Shown here in pieces: positions 26,955 to 36,746 of a DNA stretch of 64,000 bases; position 1 is the first letter of the stretch; each line of letters starts with the position of its first letter. A program made the translations under genes and the position numbers. This stretch comes from CAYMAZ01 sp964388575. Its GTDB lineage: Bacteria > Bacteroidota > Bacteroidia > Bacteroidales > DTU049. The notes beneath the pieces were generated by a model that had not been told where the DNA came from, did not search any database, and saw only the letters and a list, made by a program, of their open reading frames with translations. The stretch covers positions 1 to 64,000 of the forward strand of contig CAYMAZ010000015.1 of assembly GCA_964388575.1 (NCBI GenBank). Direction: 5' to 3'.

Positions 26955-27707
26955 ATGGAAACCGTTTATCCTGATTTTTTTGCAAGATTTTATGATCTGA
27001 TCTATCATCAACTCAGAGACAGCAGTGATAATGATTTTTTTCTGAATGAGGTCAGAAATTCGACTGGAAAAGTCCTTGAAATTGGCGTAGGAACAGGCCG
27101 GCTCTTTAAACGTGCTTTGGAACAGGGAGCTGACATTTACGGAATTGACATCAGTCAGCCCATGATTGACATTTTGGTCAGAAAAATTGATCCCGATCAG
27201 GCACACAGGATTAGTCTGCAAAACATCATTGACTTTAATTTTGAAGCTAAATTTGATCTGATTCTGGCTCCTTTCAGAACATTTATGCACCTGACTGACA
27301 AAACAGATCAACTCAGAGCAGTCAATAATGTGTTTATGCATCTCAACGATGGCGGTAAATTTATTTTTGATACCTTTATTCCCGATCTTGGTCAGCTTGT
27401 GAACGGTCTGAACCATGTGACTGATTTCGAGGGGGAGTATGAGCCCGGAAAAATGATCAGCAGAACCGTCACCACACATCCGGATATCCTGAATCAAATG
27501 ATTCATATTGATTTTTTATTTGAATGGGATGAAAATAATATGAAGAACAAACAGAATTGGCAAACTCAGTTACGTTATTTCTTCAGGTTTGAACTGGAAC
27601 ATCTCATTGAAAGATCTGAGTTCGAAGAATATAAAATACTTGGCGATTATGAAGGAAATCCGCTAAACAGAAATTCCAGAGACTTTATCGTCATCTGCAA
27701 AAAATAA
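26955..27707 (+). CDS. Class I SAM-dependent methyltransferase
   Basis: 250 residues, cytoplasmic. The SAM-binding motif I is VLEIGVGTGRLF (about 41-52), followed by the acidic motif II YGIDIS and a motif-IV-like FDLILAPFRTFMHL. These are the methyltransferase-11/25 layout. The substrate is not deducible. The M28 peptidase gene starts 28 bases downstream in the same direction, so co-transcription is possible. Confidence 0.85.
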   Translation: METVYPDFFARFYDLIYHQLRDSSDNDFFLNEVRNSTGKVLEIGVGTGRLFKRALEQGADIYGIDISQPMIDILVRKIDPDQAHRISLQNIIDFNFEAKFDLILAPFRTFMHLTDKTDQLRAVNNVFMHLNDGGKFIFDTFIPDLGQLVNGLNHVTDFEGEYEPGKMISRTVTTHPDILNQMIHIDFLFEWDENNMKNKQNWQTQLRYFFRFELEHLIERSEFEEYKILGDYEGNPLNRNSRDFIVICKK

Positions 27708-27735
27708 TTTTTTCATTTCAAATAAAAATTTACAA

Positions 27736-28968
27736 ATGACACACATGTCCACTGATTTTCAGAAATTGTTGTCTGAAGCAAAACGTCACATCAATGTTTT
27801 ATGCTCGGAGATTCATAACAGAAGCGTCGGAAGCGAAGGAAACCTTAAAGCAACAACTTACTATCAACAGGAACTGCAGAAAAATAACTGGAATACAGAA
27901 GAAACACCCCTTGATGTCATGGACTGGAACACCAGAGGTGCTTCGTTAACCTCAGGACAGAATGCATTTGAAGTGTTTTCATCCCCCTACTCCACCGGAT
28001 GTGCCATCAGTAGTGAACTTGTGACAGTTTCAAATATTTCTGAGCTGGAAAATAAAGATCTTCAAAACAGGATCGTACTTCTGCATGGTGATATTGCAAA
28101 AGAACAGATCATGCCCAAAAATTTTGTTTTTTACAATCCTGATGAACATCAGCATATTATTTCTTTGCTTGAACAAAGTGGTGCTTTAGCTCTTGTCTGT
28201 GCGACCGGACGAAATTCTGCCCTTGCAGGCGGTGCATATCCGTTTCCAATGTTCGAGGATGGCGACTTCAATATTCCTTCGGTTTATATGAAAGATACTG
28301 AAGGTGAAAAACTTCTGGGAGAAAGCGGAAAAATTGTGAGACTTGAGTCCGCTGCCGAAAGAATTCCAGAAAAGGCTTATAATGTGTTGGGTATCAAAAA
28401 TCGTGATTACTCACAGCGGATTGTTATTACAGCACATATTGATGCAAAGAAAGGAACTCCCGGAGCAATTGACAATGCCACAGGTGTGACCGTTCTGCTG
28501 CTGTTGTCAGGTTTACTTAAAGATCTGAACAGCAAACACAGGATTGAGCTGGTTGCATTTAATGGTGAGGACTATTATGCCGTTCCGGGACAAATGAAAT
28601 ACATTGAACAAAACTACAACAACTTCTCGGATATACTGCTGAATATCAACATTGACGGAGCCGGCTACAAAGAAGGAAAATCAGCATTTTCGATGTTTGA
28701 ACTTCCTGATCAGATCAGAACGAATTTGAAGAAAGTCATAGAGAGTCATCCCGAAATTGAAGAAGGCCTCCCCTGGGTTCAGGGTGACCACAGCATATTT
28801 CTGCAATACGGACGGCCTGCAGTTGCTGTCAGCTCAAGCTGGTTTATTGAAAATATGGAAACTCAGGACATCACGCACACGCCCAAAGATCATCCAGAAA
28901 TCATCAATTTTGACAGACTTGTTGAAATTGCTCTGGCAATCCATGAATTCATTGAAAAAGTTGAATAA
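27736..28968 (+). CDS. M28 family zinc metallopeptidase
   Basis: 410 residues, no clear signal peptide. The di-zinc site of M28 aminopeptidases is visible: His234 and Asp236 in AHIDA, bridging Asp246 in AIDNATG, catalytic and ligand acids Glu278-Asp279 in FNGEDYY, Asp307 in NIDGAG, and a late His in THTPKDH. A protease-associated-like segment lies at about 90-200. It probably acts as an amino- or carboxypeptidase on peptides in the cytoplasm. The start at 27736 or the next Met (27745) are both possible. Confidence 0.88.
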   Translation: MTHMSTDFQKLLSEAKRHINVLCSEIHNRSVGSEGNLKATTYYQQELQKNNWNTEETPLDVMDWNTRGASLTSGQNAFEVFSSPYSTGCAISSELVTVSNISELENKDLQNRIVLLHGDIAKEQIMPKNFVFYNPDEHQHIISLLEQSGALALVCATGRNSALAGGAYPFPMFEDGDFNIPSVYMKDTEGEKLLGESGKIVRLESAAERIPEKAYNVLGIKNRDYSQRIVITAHIDAKKGTPGAIDNATGVTVLLLLSGLLKDLNSKHRIELVAFNGEDYYAVPGQMKYIEQNYNNFSDILLNINIDGAGYKEGKSAFSMFELPDQIRTNLKKVIESHPEIEEGLPWVQGDHSIFLQYGRPAVAVSSSWFIENMETQDITHTPKDHPEIINFDRLVEIALAIHEFIEKVE

Positions 28969-28999
28969 AAACGAATCTCAATATTGAAAATAATTCAAA

Positions 29000-29794
29000 A
29001 TGGAAAAATCAGTTTTTGAAATTCCAAAAATGGACTGCCCTTCTGAAGAACAACTCATCAGGATGAAGCTTGACAGCATTTCTTCCGTGAAACATCTTGC
29101 ATTCGATATTCCAAACAGAAAACTGACGATTTATCATATCGGGCAAATTGAAAACATTGAAAAATCCATTTCAGAATTAAATCTGGGCGGACGAAAACTC
29201 TCGACAGAGAAAACTGAGCAAACTGAATTCGCAGAAAATACAAGCCAGAGAAAAATCCTGTGGGCAGTACTGATTATTAATCTTTCTTTTTTCATCATAG
29301 AAATGACCACCGGACTAATTTCAAAATCAATGGGACTTTTGGCTGACAGCCTGGACATGCTTGCAGATTCATTTGTTTACGGAATAAGTCTTTTTGCTGT
29401 TGGAGGATCCCTGATTCTCAAAAAACGGGTTGCCAGAATTGCCGGTTATTTTCAACTTTTGCTCGCACTCATCGGATTTGCTGAAGTCCTGAGGCGTTTT
29501 CTCGGAGCAGAAAATATTCCCGACTTTAAAACCATGATCTTTGTTTCAATTGCTGCACTTATCGCCAACACAATTTGCCTGTACCTTCTGCAAAAATCAA
29601 AAGGCAGAAACGAAGCTCACATGAAAGCCAGCCTGATATTTACATCCAATGACATTATCATTAATCTGGGCGTTATTACAGCCGGATTACTTGTAAACTG
29701 GCTCAATTCAAACAAACCTGACCTGATTGTTGGCAGCATTGTATTTATACTGGTCGTTCAGGGTGCATTCAGAATTTTAAAACTCGGAAAATAA
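29000..29794 (+). CDS. Cation transporter of the CDF type with N-terminal HMA-like domain
   Basis: 264 residues. Residues about 1-70 form a ferredoxin-fold metal-binding-like domain (KMDCPSEEQLIRMKL, a single Cys where classic HMA has two). The membrane part (about 85-262) has five or six helices and the CDF core GLLADSLDMLADSFVY, with the paired Asp that bind zinc in this family. A histidine/Asp site typical of the second half is weak. Inferred role: zinc or other divalent metal export across the inner membrane. It starts 31 bases after the peptidase gene. Confidence 0.82.
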   Translation: MEKSVFEIPKMDCPSEEQLIRMKLDSISSVKHLAFDIPNRKLTIYHIGQIENIEKSISELNLGGRKLSTEKTEQTEFAENTSQRKILWAVLIINLSFFIIEMTTGLISKSMGLLADSLDMLADSFVYGISLFAVGGSLILKKRVARIAGYFQLLLALIGFAEVLRRFLGAENIPDFKTMIFVSIAALIANTICLYLLQKSKGRNEAHMKASLIFTSNDIIINLGVITAGLLVNWLNSNKPDLIVGSIVFILVVQGAFRILKLGK

Positions 29795-29853
29795 AACATA
29801 TGTAGATTTGCATCAAGATCAATCGGGACTGAACATTAAAGGAGAATAAAATT

Positions 29854-30273
29854 ATGCAATCATTGAAAGATCCTGAAATATTTCCTTCAGACGAGATTTT
29901 AAGGAAAGCCCTCGGACAAAATGTGTTTTCAGCATACCAGGAATTGTTTGAGACATTGTCTCAGGCAGAATTCGGACTGAGTCACGAATGGAGATACTAC
30001 AATGATGGGAAAGCCTGGCTATGCAAGGTATCTGACAGAAAAAAAACGATTTTCTGGCTTTCCGTATGGGAAACATTTTTCAAAATCAGTTTTTATTTTA
30101 CTGAAAAAACCAGGACAGGAATTTCAGAACTGAATATCAGTAATGATGAGATCAGGAGATTTGATCAAGTTGTACCGATCGGAAAACTGATTCCCCTGAC
30201 ACTGGAAATCCAAAATAAAGTCCAACTTGGAGACCTTTTAAAAATCGTCGAGTATAAAAAGAAATTGAAATAA
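29854..30273 (+). CDS. DUF3788 domain-containing protein
   Basis: 139 residues, cytoplasmic. The pattern EWRYYNDGKAWLCKVSDRKKTIFWLSVW and ending in a KxxxPLTLEI-type strand matches DUF3788. A Shine-Dalgarno-like AAAGGAG lies nine bases before the ATG. No biochemical role is established. Followed closely by the DUF4180 gene. Confidence 0.82.
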   Translation: MQSLKDPEIFPSDEILRKALGQNVFSAYQELFETLSQAEFGLSHEWRYYNDGKAWLCKVSDRKKTIFWLSVWETFFKISFYFTEKTRTGISELNISNDEIRRFDQVVPIGKLIPLTLEIQNKVQLGDLLKIVEYKKKLK

Positions 30274-30287
30274 CCGCACAGTTGCAA

Positions 30288-30650
30288 ATGAAAATAATTA
30301 CCCATAAAACCGCTCATTCTGTTATCGCTGAAATCTGCACTGACGAAATGATCATTCAGTCTGCTCAGGATGGACTTGATCTTTTGGGAGATTTTTATTA
30401 TCAGGGTTTTGACAAAATCATTATTCATGAAAAAAACCTGACACCAGATTTCTTTGAACTGAGAAAGGGCATGGCTGGTGAGATCCTTCAGAAATTTTCC
30501 AATTACCGGGTTCAACTGGCAATTGTTGGTGAATTTGAAAAATTCTCACGAAAGAGCATCCGCGATTTCATATCCGAAAGCAATAGAACAGGACACATCA
30601 TTTTTACAACTTCAGTTGGAGAAGCACTGACAAAATTTCAATTGAATTAA
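30288..30650 (+). CDS. DUF4180 domain-containing protein
   Basis: 120 residues from the ATG at 30288 (a TTG two codons earlier is less likely). Seen: DGLDLLGDFYYQGFDKIIIHEKNL, LRKGMAGEILQKFSNYRVQLAIVG, and the closing SVGEALTKF, the DUF4180 pattern, an alpha/beta fold akin to STAS-like domains. Sits 14 bases after the DUF3788 gene. Function unknown. Confidence 0.85.
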   Translation: MKIITHKTAHSVIAEICTDEMIIQSAQDGLDLLGDFYYQGFDKIIIHEKNLTPDFFELRKGMAGEILQKFSNYRVQLAIVGEFEKFSRKSIRDFISESNRTGHIIFTTSVGEALTKFQLN

Positions 30651-30693
30651 TATTTTCAAATATTGTACTTTTATCATTTTAAAATTAAATCAA

Positions 30694-31170
30694 ATGAATG
30701 CACAAAACACAGATTGTTGTCCTGAATTCAACCCTGACGTATGGGACATGAAAGAATTTCAGTGGAATGACAAGAAATTCATCAAAGACAAGGTTTTCAC
30801 ACTGTTATTTATGCCTGTCAATTTCGGATCCGTCATCAGGAGAATGATGGGAAAAGCTGATGAAGTAAAAGCAGAAGTTCCTGAAAGGTTATGTCTTTCA
30901 CATCATACATCAAAATGGAATATGGATTTGTATCTGGCCGTTGATCAGGAAATTCCGGGTACAAGAAATGTAACACTGAGTGGCAGGTTCCTGAGCAAAG
31001 TGTATGAAGGTGATTTTAAGGAAACCGGAAAATGGACAAAAGATTTTGAATCTTTCGCCGGAGAGAAAAATCGGAAGATCAAAACAATGTATATGTGGTA
31101 TACAACATGCCCTAAATGTGCAAAAAAATACGGAAAAAATTACGTTGTGTTTATCGCAGAAGTTGAATAA
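30694..31170 (+). CDS. Conserved hypothetical protein (GyrI/SOUL-like alpha+beta small-molecule-binding type)
   Basis: 158 residues with CCPEFNPDVWD near the start, LSHHTSKWNMDLYLAVDQEIPG, SGRFLSKVYEGDF, and a C-terminal TTCPKCAKKYGKNYVV that contains CPKC. Similar proteins are widespread in Bacteroidota and are sometimes labelled hydrolase without experimental support. The DLYLAVDxEI and KVYEGxF strands resemble GyrI-like effector-binding domains. Assignment is tentative. Confidence 0.65.
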   Translation: MNAQNTDCCPEFNPDVWDMKEFQWNDKKFIKDKVFTLLFMPVNFGSVIRRMMGKADEVKAEVPERLCLSHHTSKWNMDLYLAVDQEIPGTRNVTLSGRFLSKVYEGDFKETGKWTKDFESFAGEKNRKIKTMYMWYTTCPKCAKKYGKNYVVFIAEVE

Positions 31171-31203
31171 ACATATTGCTTTTAATTTTGAACCCCAGAG
31201 ATA

Positions 31204-31911
31204 ATGAAAACCTTTCAGACAAAAAACGGATTTAGAGTTTGCCGTTTAATTTCAGGCAGAAGCAATGTATTTCTTGTTAGTAAGGAAAATAAACAGATTC
31301 TCGTTGATAGTTCATTTCAAAGGAATTTCAAAAGAATTCACAAACGGCTGAAAAAAATGGGCATTAGTAAAATTGATTATCTGATTCTGACACACTCACA
31401 TTTTGACCATGCTTCAAATGCAGGTAGGATACAAACGCAATATTCAGCAAAAGTGATTATTCATCAGACTGAAGCGAACTTTCTGTCAGCAGGTGAAAAT
31501 CCAATACCCGTGGGAACAAATATCATTACGAGCATCATTTTGAGATTGATGGGAAATTTTTTTTTACTCAAATTCAGATACGAACCCTGCGTTGCTGATA
31601 TTCTGGTTAATTCAGCATTTCAGTTTCAGAATTTTGATTCGAATATCTCCCTGATTCATACTCCCGGACATACAATGGGCTCAATGTGTCTGATCATTGA
31701 TGATGAAATTGCCATTGCAGGAGATACAATATTCGGTATTTTCAAAAAATCGGCTTTCCCTCCTTTCGCTGAAGACACAGCATTATTATTTGAGAGTTGG
31801 GGCAAACTGCTTAAGACGAATTGCAGATGTTTTCTTCCATCACATGGGTATGCTATAAGTAGATATCATTTAAAAAAAGAATATCATTGGAGAGTAAACA
31901 ATAATAATTAA
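31204..31911 (+). CDS. MBL-fold metallo-hydrolase
   Basis: 235 residues. The metal site HSHFDH is at 64-69 (THSHFDHASN), with the second His in THTPGHTMG-like IHTPGHTMGS, an Asp in AIAGDTIFG, and the last His in FLPSHGYAIS. This is the full set for a binuclear metallo-beta-lactamase fold hydrolase. Substrate unknown; glyoxalase II-like or lactonase activity is possible. Starts 33 bases after the previous gene. Confidence 0.9.
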   Translation: MKTFQTKNGFRVCRLISGRSNVFLVSKENKQILVDSSFQRNFKRIHKRLKKMGISKIDYLILTHSHFDHASNAGRIQTQYSAKVIIHQTEANFLSAGENPIPVGTNIITSIILRLMGNFFLLKFRYEPCVADILVNSAFQFQNFDSNISLIHTPGHTMGSMCLIIDDEIAIAGDTIFGIFKKSAFPPFAEDTALLFESWGKLLKTNCRCFLPSHGYAISRYHLKKEYHWRVNNNN

Positions 31912-32399
31912 ATATTGAAAATTTAAAAGTTCAGTTCAATTATTAATAAATTCGCAAACACTTTAAAACCAAATTAATAGAACACAAAGGATTGATCAGA
32001 TGTTTATCATCAATTTTCATCTCCTTTTCTTCCGTAATCAAAAAACAATGCAAGCAATTCTGATAATATTTTTGAAGTTGGAAAAAATGATTAAATTTGT
32101 TTGAAATTTTCAACTAACTCAATCGATCTTGAAGAAAAAATTTTTAATTTTTGTTTCTGATTCATGAAAGGTATAATCCATGAAGAAATAAATGTCATCA
32201 ATTGATTTAGTTATCCATATATAGAACCTCATTAGAGAACAGAACCTTTAGAAATTACAACAATTACTTAAAATCCCTAAAAATCAACTACAAAAGAAGG
32301 GTAATGGATTTAAAATTATATCTTAAACAGTTTGTAATAAAATTTCGATAATTTTGATTTCAAAGAAATTCACATTCATCACATTAAATCAAACCTGTT
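31912..32399. other. 488-base AT-rich intergenic region before the metal-efflux operon
   Basis: No gene is visible. A TAATTTTG (32349-32356) resembles a -7 box 44 bases before the efflux-pump ATG, but the nearest TTTG (32331) is only 14 bases upstream, too close for the usual spacing. No metal-responsive operator is recognisable. Confidence 0.5.
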
Positions 32400-35300
32400 A
32401 TGTTGAAACAAATCATTGAGTTTAGTATCAGGAACAAACTAATAATTATTTTATTCACATCAACGATTGCAGGATTTGGTTTATTTTCAGTTTATAAAAT
32501 ACCAGTGGGAGCAGTCCCTGATATTACCAACAATCAGGTACAGGTGATTACCACATCAGGAAATTTATCAACTCAGGAAATTGAGCAATACATTACGGCT
32601 CCTGTGGAAATGGAGATGGCAAATTTGCCGGGAGTTACAGAAATCAGGTCAATTTCAAAATTTGGGATATCACTGGTTACGATTGTTTTTGAAGAAAACC
32701 TTGGAGCATATCTGCCCAGACAACTGATTGCCGAAAAACTAAGAAGTGCCTCAGCCAATATTCCTGAAGGATTTGGAGAACCTGAGATGGGACCGATCAC
32801 CACCGGACTTGGTGAGATATATCAATACACTCTGGATGTCGAACAAGGATATGAAGACATGTATTCTGCAACTGAGCTTCGAACAATTCAGGACTGGATC
32901 ATAAAACGCATGTTATCCGGCATCAATGGAGTTGTCGAAATAAACAGCTGGGGTGGATATCTGAAGCAGTATGAGGTTGCTGTTGACCCTGCCAAACTTG
33001 TTGAGAAGGACATCAGCTTAATGGATCTTTTTAATGCTCTTGAATCAAACAATAATATTTCCGGAGGATCATATATTGAAAAGTCAAATCAAAGTTATTT
33101 TATCCGTGGCGACGGACAGATTAAATCAATTGAAGATATTGAGAATACTGTTGTGAGCAACAATTATGGCATTCCTGTCTTAATAAGTGATGTTGCAACT
33201 GTCAGATACGGGCATGCCAACAGATATGGAGCAATTACAGCCAACGGTAAAGGCGAAACCATTCTGGGACAGGTTATGATGCTTAAAAATGCAAATTCAA
33301 AAGAGGTCATTAATAAAGTAAAAAAACGTATTGAAGAGGTTGAACAAGCCTTACCTGAAGGAATTTCCATCAATCCCATTGTAGATCGGAGCGAACTCGT
33401 TGCCAAAACATCATTTACTGTGGTTGAAAATCTCATACTGGGCGCGCTGATTGTGATGATCACAGTTATTTTAATCATGGGAAATTTCCGGACTGCACTT
33501 GTTATAGCTTCTGTGATTCCTCTGGCACTTTTATTTACAATTTCAATGATGTATCTGTTTGGAATTGATGCAAATCTAATGAGCCTCGGAGCTCTTGACT
33601 TCGGAATTATCATTGATGGAGCTGTCATTATTGTTGAGTTTATTGCTTTAAAAATATTTACAGACAAAGACAAAATTTTGAATGCAGCGGGTGATGAACA
33701 AACTGCAATAATGAATCAAATATCCTTTGAAGGCGCAACAAAAATGATGAAATCAGCCATATTCGGACAAATCATCATTCTTATCGTTTTCATTCCGATC
33801 CTTTCTTTAACAGGTGTTGAGGGTAAAATGTTCAAACCGATGGCATTGTCATTTTGTTTTGCAATTATTGGAGCAATGATTCTGGGTCTGACTTGGGTTC
33901 CGGTAGCATCTTCACTTTTTCTCAAACCTTCAAGATCACAAAAAAGAGATTTCTCAAGATCTTTCATGGACTTCATTTCCCGAATATACGAATATGTACT
34001 AACTTGGTCATGTAATCACAAACGAATAATTATAGGCGCAGCACTGGGCTCTCTTTTATTCACAGGATATCTTTTCTCAAGAATTGGTGGTGAATTTGTA
34101 CCAACCCTGGACGAAGGTGATTTTGTGATTCAGCCTGTCCTGAAAACTGGAACATCACTTTCAAAAACGATTGAAACCACAACAAAAATGGAAAACATTC
34201 TGATTGAGAAGTTTCCTGAAGTGGATAAAATTGTGAGCAGAATCGGCGCTGCTGAAGTTCCTACTGATCCAATGTCTATGGAAGAAATTGACATGATTAT
34301 CAAACTGAAGCCAAAAAAAACATGGAAAAGTGCCAAAACGAAGGAGGAACTTGCAGATAAGTTCAAAGAAGCACTGCTCATTATTCCAGGGATAGATTAT
34401 GAATTTACACAACCTATTGAAATGCGCTTCAATGAATTAATTACCGGTGTCCGATCAGACATAGCCATTAAAATTTTTGGAGATGATCTGGAATATATTG
34501 ATCAAAAGGCCAATGAGATTAAGATTCTGGTTGAGGACATTCCCGGTGCAAGTGATGTTATACTTGAAAAAACAGCAGGATTACCTCAGATCAAAATCTC
34601 ATATAATAGAACTAAAATTGCATATTACGGCCTTGACATTAAAACGATAAACAGATATATTTCCGTTGCATTCGGAGGTGAACAAACAGGAGTTGTGTTT
34701 GAGGGTGAAAAAAGATTTGATCTGGTGGTTCGTTTTAATGATCAGAACAGAACTGACATCGAAAATATTCAACAACTCCGGATACCCTTATCTAACGGAA
34801 ACCAGATACCATTGTCAGAACTTGCAGAAATACAGTATGCAGAAGGTCCTGCCAAAATTTCAAGAGAAAACACGCAGCGGCGTGTCGTTGTTAGTGTAAA
34901 CGTCAGAAACAGAGACTTAAGTTCTGTTGTGAAGGACATTCAATCAACCATAAATAAAAACATTTCACTTAAACCAGGAACGTACATCACTTACGGGGGG
35001 CAATTTGAAAACCTGAAAAATGCAAACAGAAGATTGATGATTGCTGTCCCTGTGGCTCTGGCTCTTATTTTTATATTCCTGCATTTTGCATTTAAATCAT
35101 TTAAAGATGCAATTATGATTTTCTCTGCCATTCCCCTTGCAACAGTTGGAGGGATCATTCTGTTATGGATTAGAGGTATGCCCTTTAGTGTTTCAGCCGG
35201 AGTCGGATTCATAGCACTCTTTGGGATTGCTGTACTGAATGGTATTGTTTTGATAGAGCACCTGAAAGATTTAAAGTTTAACGGAGATCAAAGCTTCAGG

Positions 35301-36740
35301 GTTTTAATCATTCAGGGGACAAAAGACAGATTACGACCAGTTTTGCTTACTGCTGGTGCTGCAGCTATGGGTTTTCTGCCAATGGCACTCTCAACTGGTG
35401 CAGGAGCTGAAGTTCAGCGTCCTCTTGCAACTGTCGTAATCGGCGGCCTCTTTACATCAACATTACTGACTCTTGTTGCACTTCCGCTTTTATTTGAAAT
35501 ATTTTACAATGTGAAGGGAATACGATTCTTTCCTCTCAGATTTATTAGAGATAAAGCATGTTTGTTGATCCTTCTTATCGCTCTTCCGACAACATTTCTT
35601 AAAGCACAATCTGATGAACTTCAAATTTCAGATGTGGTTGCCGCTGCATTGGAATTCAATCAGGAAATTGCTGCATATTCACTGAAAGTTGAAGAGAAGA
35701 AAGCACTGCTAGGTTCTTCATATGATATTGATAAAACCAACTTTTATTATGGAACTGATCAAAATAACATTGCTATAAACAATTACCCTCTGAAAGTTTG
35801 GGGAATTGAGCAAACATTCAACTTCCCAACAGCATATATCGCCGAACGCAAGGTTAGGAATGCTGAACTAAAACTTGCTGAAACGGAGTATCAAATCCAA
35901 ATGAATAAAATTATTCAAGAGGTGTCTGTTTCATATTATGAATTACAATTGTTGCTGAATAAATTTGATATTTACTATGAAATTGACAGTTTATACAACA
36001 TTATTCAGGTAATGGGAGAAAAACAACTCGAAGTTGGAGCTGTGAATCAGCTTGATTATTTATTAATTCTGACAAAACAACAACAAACAAAAAAGCAACT
36101 TTCTGAAATTCGATACCTCATTGAAAACCAATATAAAAAACTCCAAACTTTAACCGGTATTCAAAACAAGTTCAACATTGCAAAAAACATGCAGATGCTG
36201 GAATACTCATATGTCCCTCTGGATTCATTAGCTGTTTTCGAGTTTCTTCAAATTCAAAAAACATTTTCCAAAGCAATCTCGCAAGTTCAAAAAAACAAAC
36301 TGGCACCTGATATTTCTTTGAATTACTTTATCGGAACAAATTTCTATGAAAATGCTGATTATTATCATGGTTTTGAAATCGGAATTGCAATACCGTTATT
36401 TTTTCATGCACAAAATGCCCGGATTAAGGCTGCACATATTAACATAAACACCCAAACACTTTTAACCGAATATGAGATCAGTTTGCTGCAAACCAGACAA
36501 TCAGAACTCAACAACATCCGATTGTCCTATAAGAATAAAATTGATGCATATATTAATAGTGGAAATCAGTTGTTTCAAGAATTAATACGAACAGCATCCC
36601 TAAGTTATCAGAAAGGAGAAATTGATTTTTTCAGGTTTACGAGTGCAATGGAAACGGCTCTTGAGCTTAAAAGTGAATTTTTTGAGAATCTCCGAAATTA
36701 CAACATTATTACATTAGAATTATTATATTTATCCAAATAG
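32400..36740 (+). CDS. CusA/CzcA-family heavy-metal RND efflux pump fused to a TolC-like domain
   Basis: 1446 residues. Residues 1 to about 1045 are a complete CusA/CzcA-type RND pump: an N-terminal helix, the porter domain, GALDFGIIIDGAVIIVE in TM4 with Asp400 and Asp406 of the proton relay, and the second set of helices. A hydrophobic stretch (about 1050-1068, ending LKAQ) resembles a signal peptide. The rest (about 1070-1446) is an outer-membrane-factor (TolC) domain with long helices and two-fold repeats (VSYYELQLLLNKFDIYYE, LSYQKGEIDFFRF). Fused pumps of this length are known in Bacteroidota. Predicted to expel heavy metal such as copper, silver, zinc or cobalt; the substrate cannot be told. 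Confidence 0.92.
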   Translation: MLKQIIEFSIRNKLIIILFTSTIAGFGLFSVYKIPVGAVPDITNNQVQVITTSGNLSTQEIEQYITAPVEMEMANLPGVTEIRSISKFGISLVTIVFEENLGAYLPRQLIAEKLRSASANIPEGFGEPEMGPITTGLGEIYQYTLDVEQGYEDMYSATELRTIQDWIIKRMLSGINGVVEINSWGGYLKQYEVAVDPAKLVEKDISLMDLFNALESNNNISGGSYIEKSNQSYFIRGDGQIKSIEDIENTVVSNNYGIPVLISDVATVRYGHANRYGAITANGKGETILGQVMMLKNANSKEVINKVKKRIEEVEQALPEGISINPIVDRSELVAKTSFTVVENLILGALIVMITVILIMGNFRTALVIASVIPLALLFTISMMYLFGIDANLMSLGALDFGIIIDGAVIIVEFIALKIFTDKDKILNAAGDEQTAIMNQISFEGATKMMKSAIFGQIIILIVFIPILSLTGVEGKMFKPMALSFCFAIIGAMILGLTWVPVASSLFLKPSRSQKRDFSRSFMDFISRIYEYVLTWSCNHKRIIIGAALGSLLFTGYLFSRIGGEFVPTLDEGDFVIQPVLKTGTSLSKTIETTTKMENILIEKFPEVDKIVSRIGAAEVPTDPMSMEEIDMIIKLKPKKTWKSAKTKEELADKFKEALLIIPGIDYEFTQPIEMRFNELITGVRSDIAIKIFGDDLEYIDQKANEIKILVEDIPGASDVILEKTAGLPQIKISYNRTKIAYYGLDIKTINRYISVAFGGEQTGVVFEGEKRFDLVVRFNDQNRTDIENIQQLRIPLSNGNQIPLSELAEIQYAEGPAKISRENTQRRVVVSVNVRNRDLSSVVKDIQSTINKNISLKPGTYITYGGQFENLKNANRRLMIAVPVALALIFIFLHFAFKSFKDAIMIFSAIPLATVGGIILLWIRGMPFSVSAGVGFIALFGIAVLNGIVLIEHLKDLKFNGDQSFRVLIIQGTKDRLRPVLLTAGAAAMGFLPMALSTGAGAEVQRPLATVVIGGLFTSTLLTLVALPLLFEIFYNVKGIRFFPLRFIRDKACLLILLIALPTTFLKAQSDELQISDVVAAALEFNQEIAAYSLKVEEKKALLGSSYDIDKTNFYYGTDQNNIAINNYPLKVWGIEQTFNFPTAYIAERKVRNAELKLAETEYQIQMNKIIQEVSVSYYELQLLLNKFDIYYEIDSLYNIIQVMGEKQLEVGAVNQLDYLLILTKQQQTKKQLSEIRYLIENQYKKLQTLTGIQNKFNIAKNMQMLEYSYVPLDSLAVFEFLQIQKTFSKAISQVQKNKLAPDISLNYFIGTNFYENADYYHGFEIGIAIPLFFHAQNARIKAAHININTQTLLTEYEISLLQTRQSELNNIRLSYKNKIDAYINSGNQLFQELIRTASLSYQKGEIDFFRFTSAMETALELKSEFFENLRNYNIITLELLYLSK

Positions 36741-36746
36741 GTACCT

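Noticed and set aside
33164..33673. 169-codon minus-strand open frame within the RND pump gene
   Set aside because: Antisense to the conserved membrane part of the pump; its Ile/Ser/Thr-rich composition reflects the complement of hydrophobic codons.
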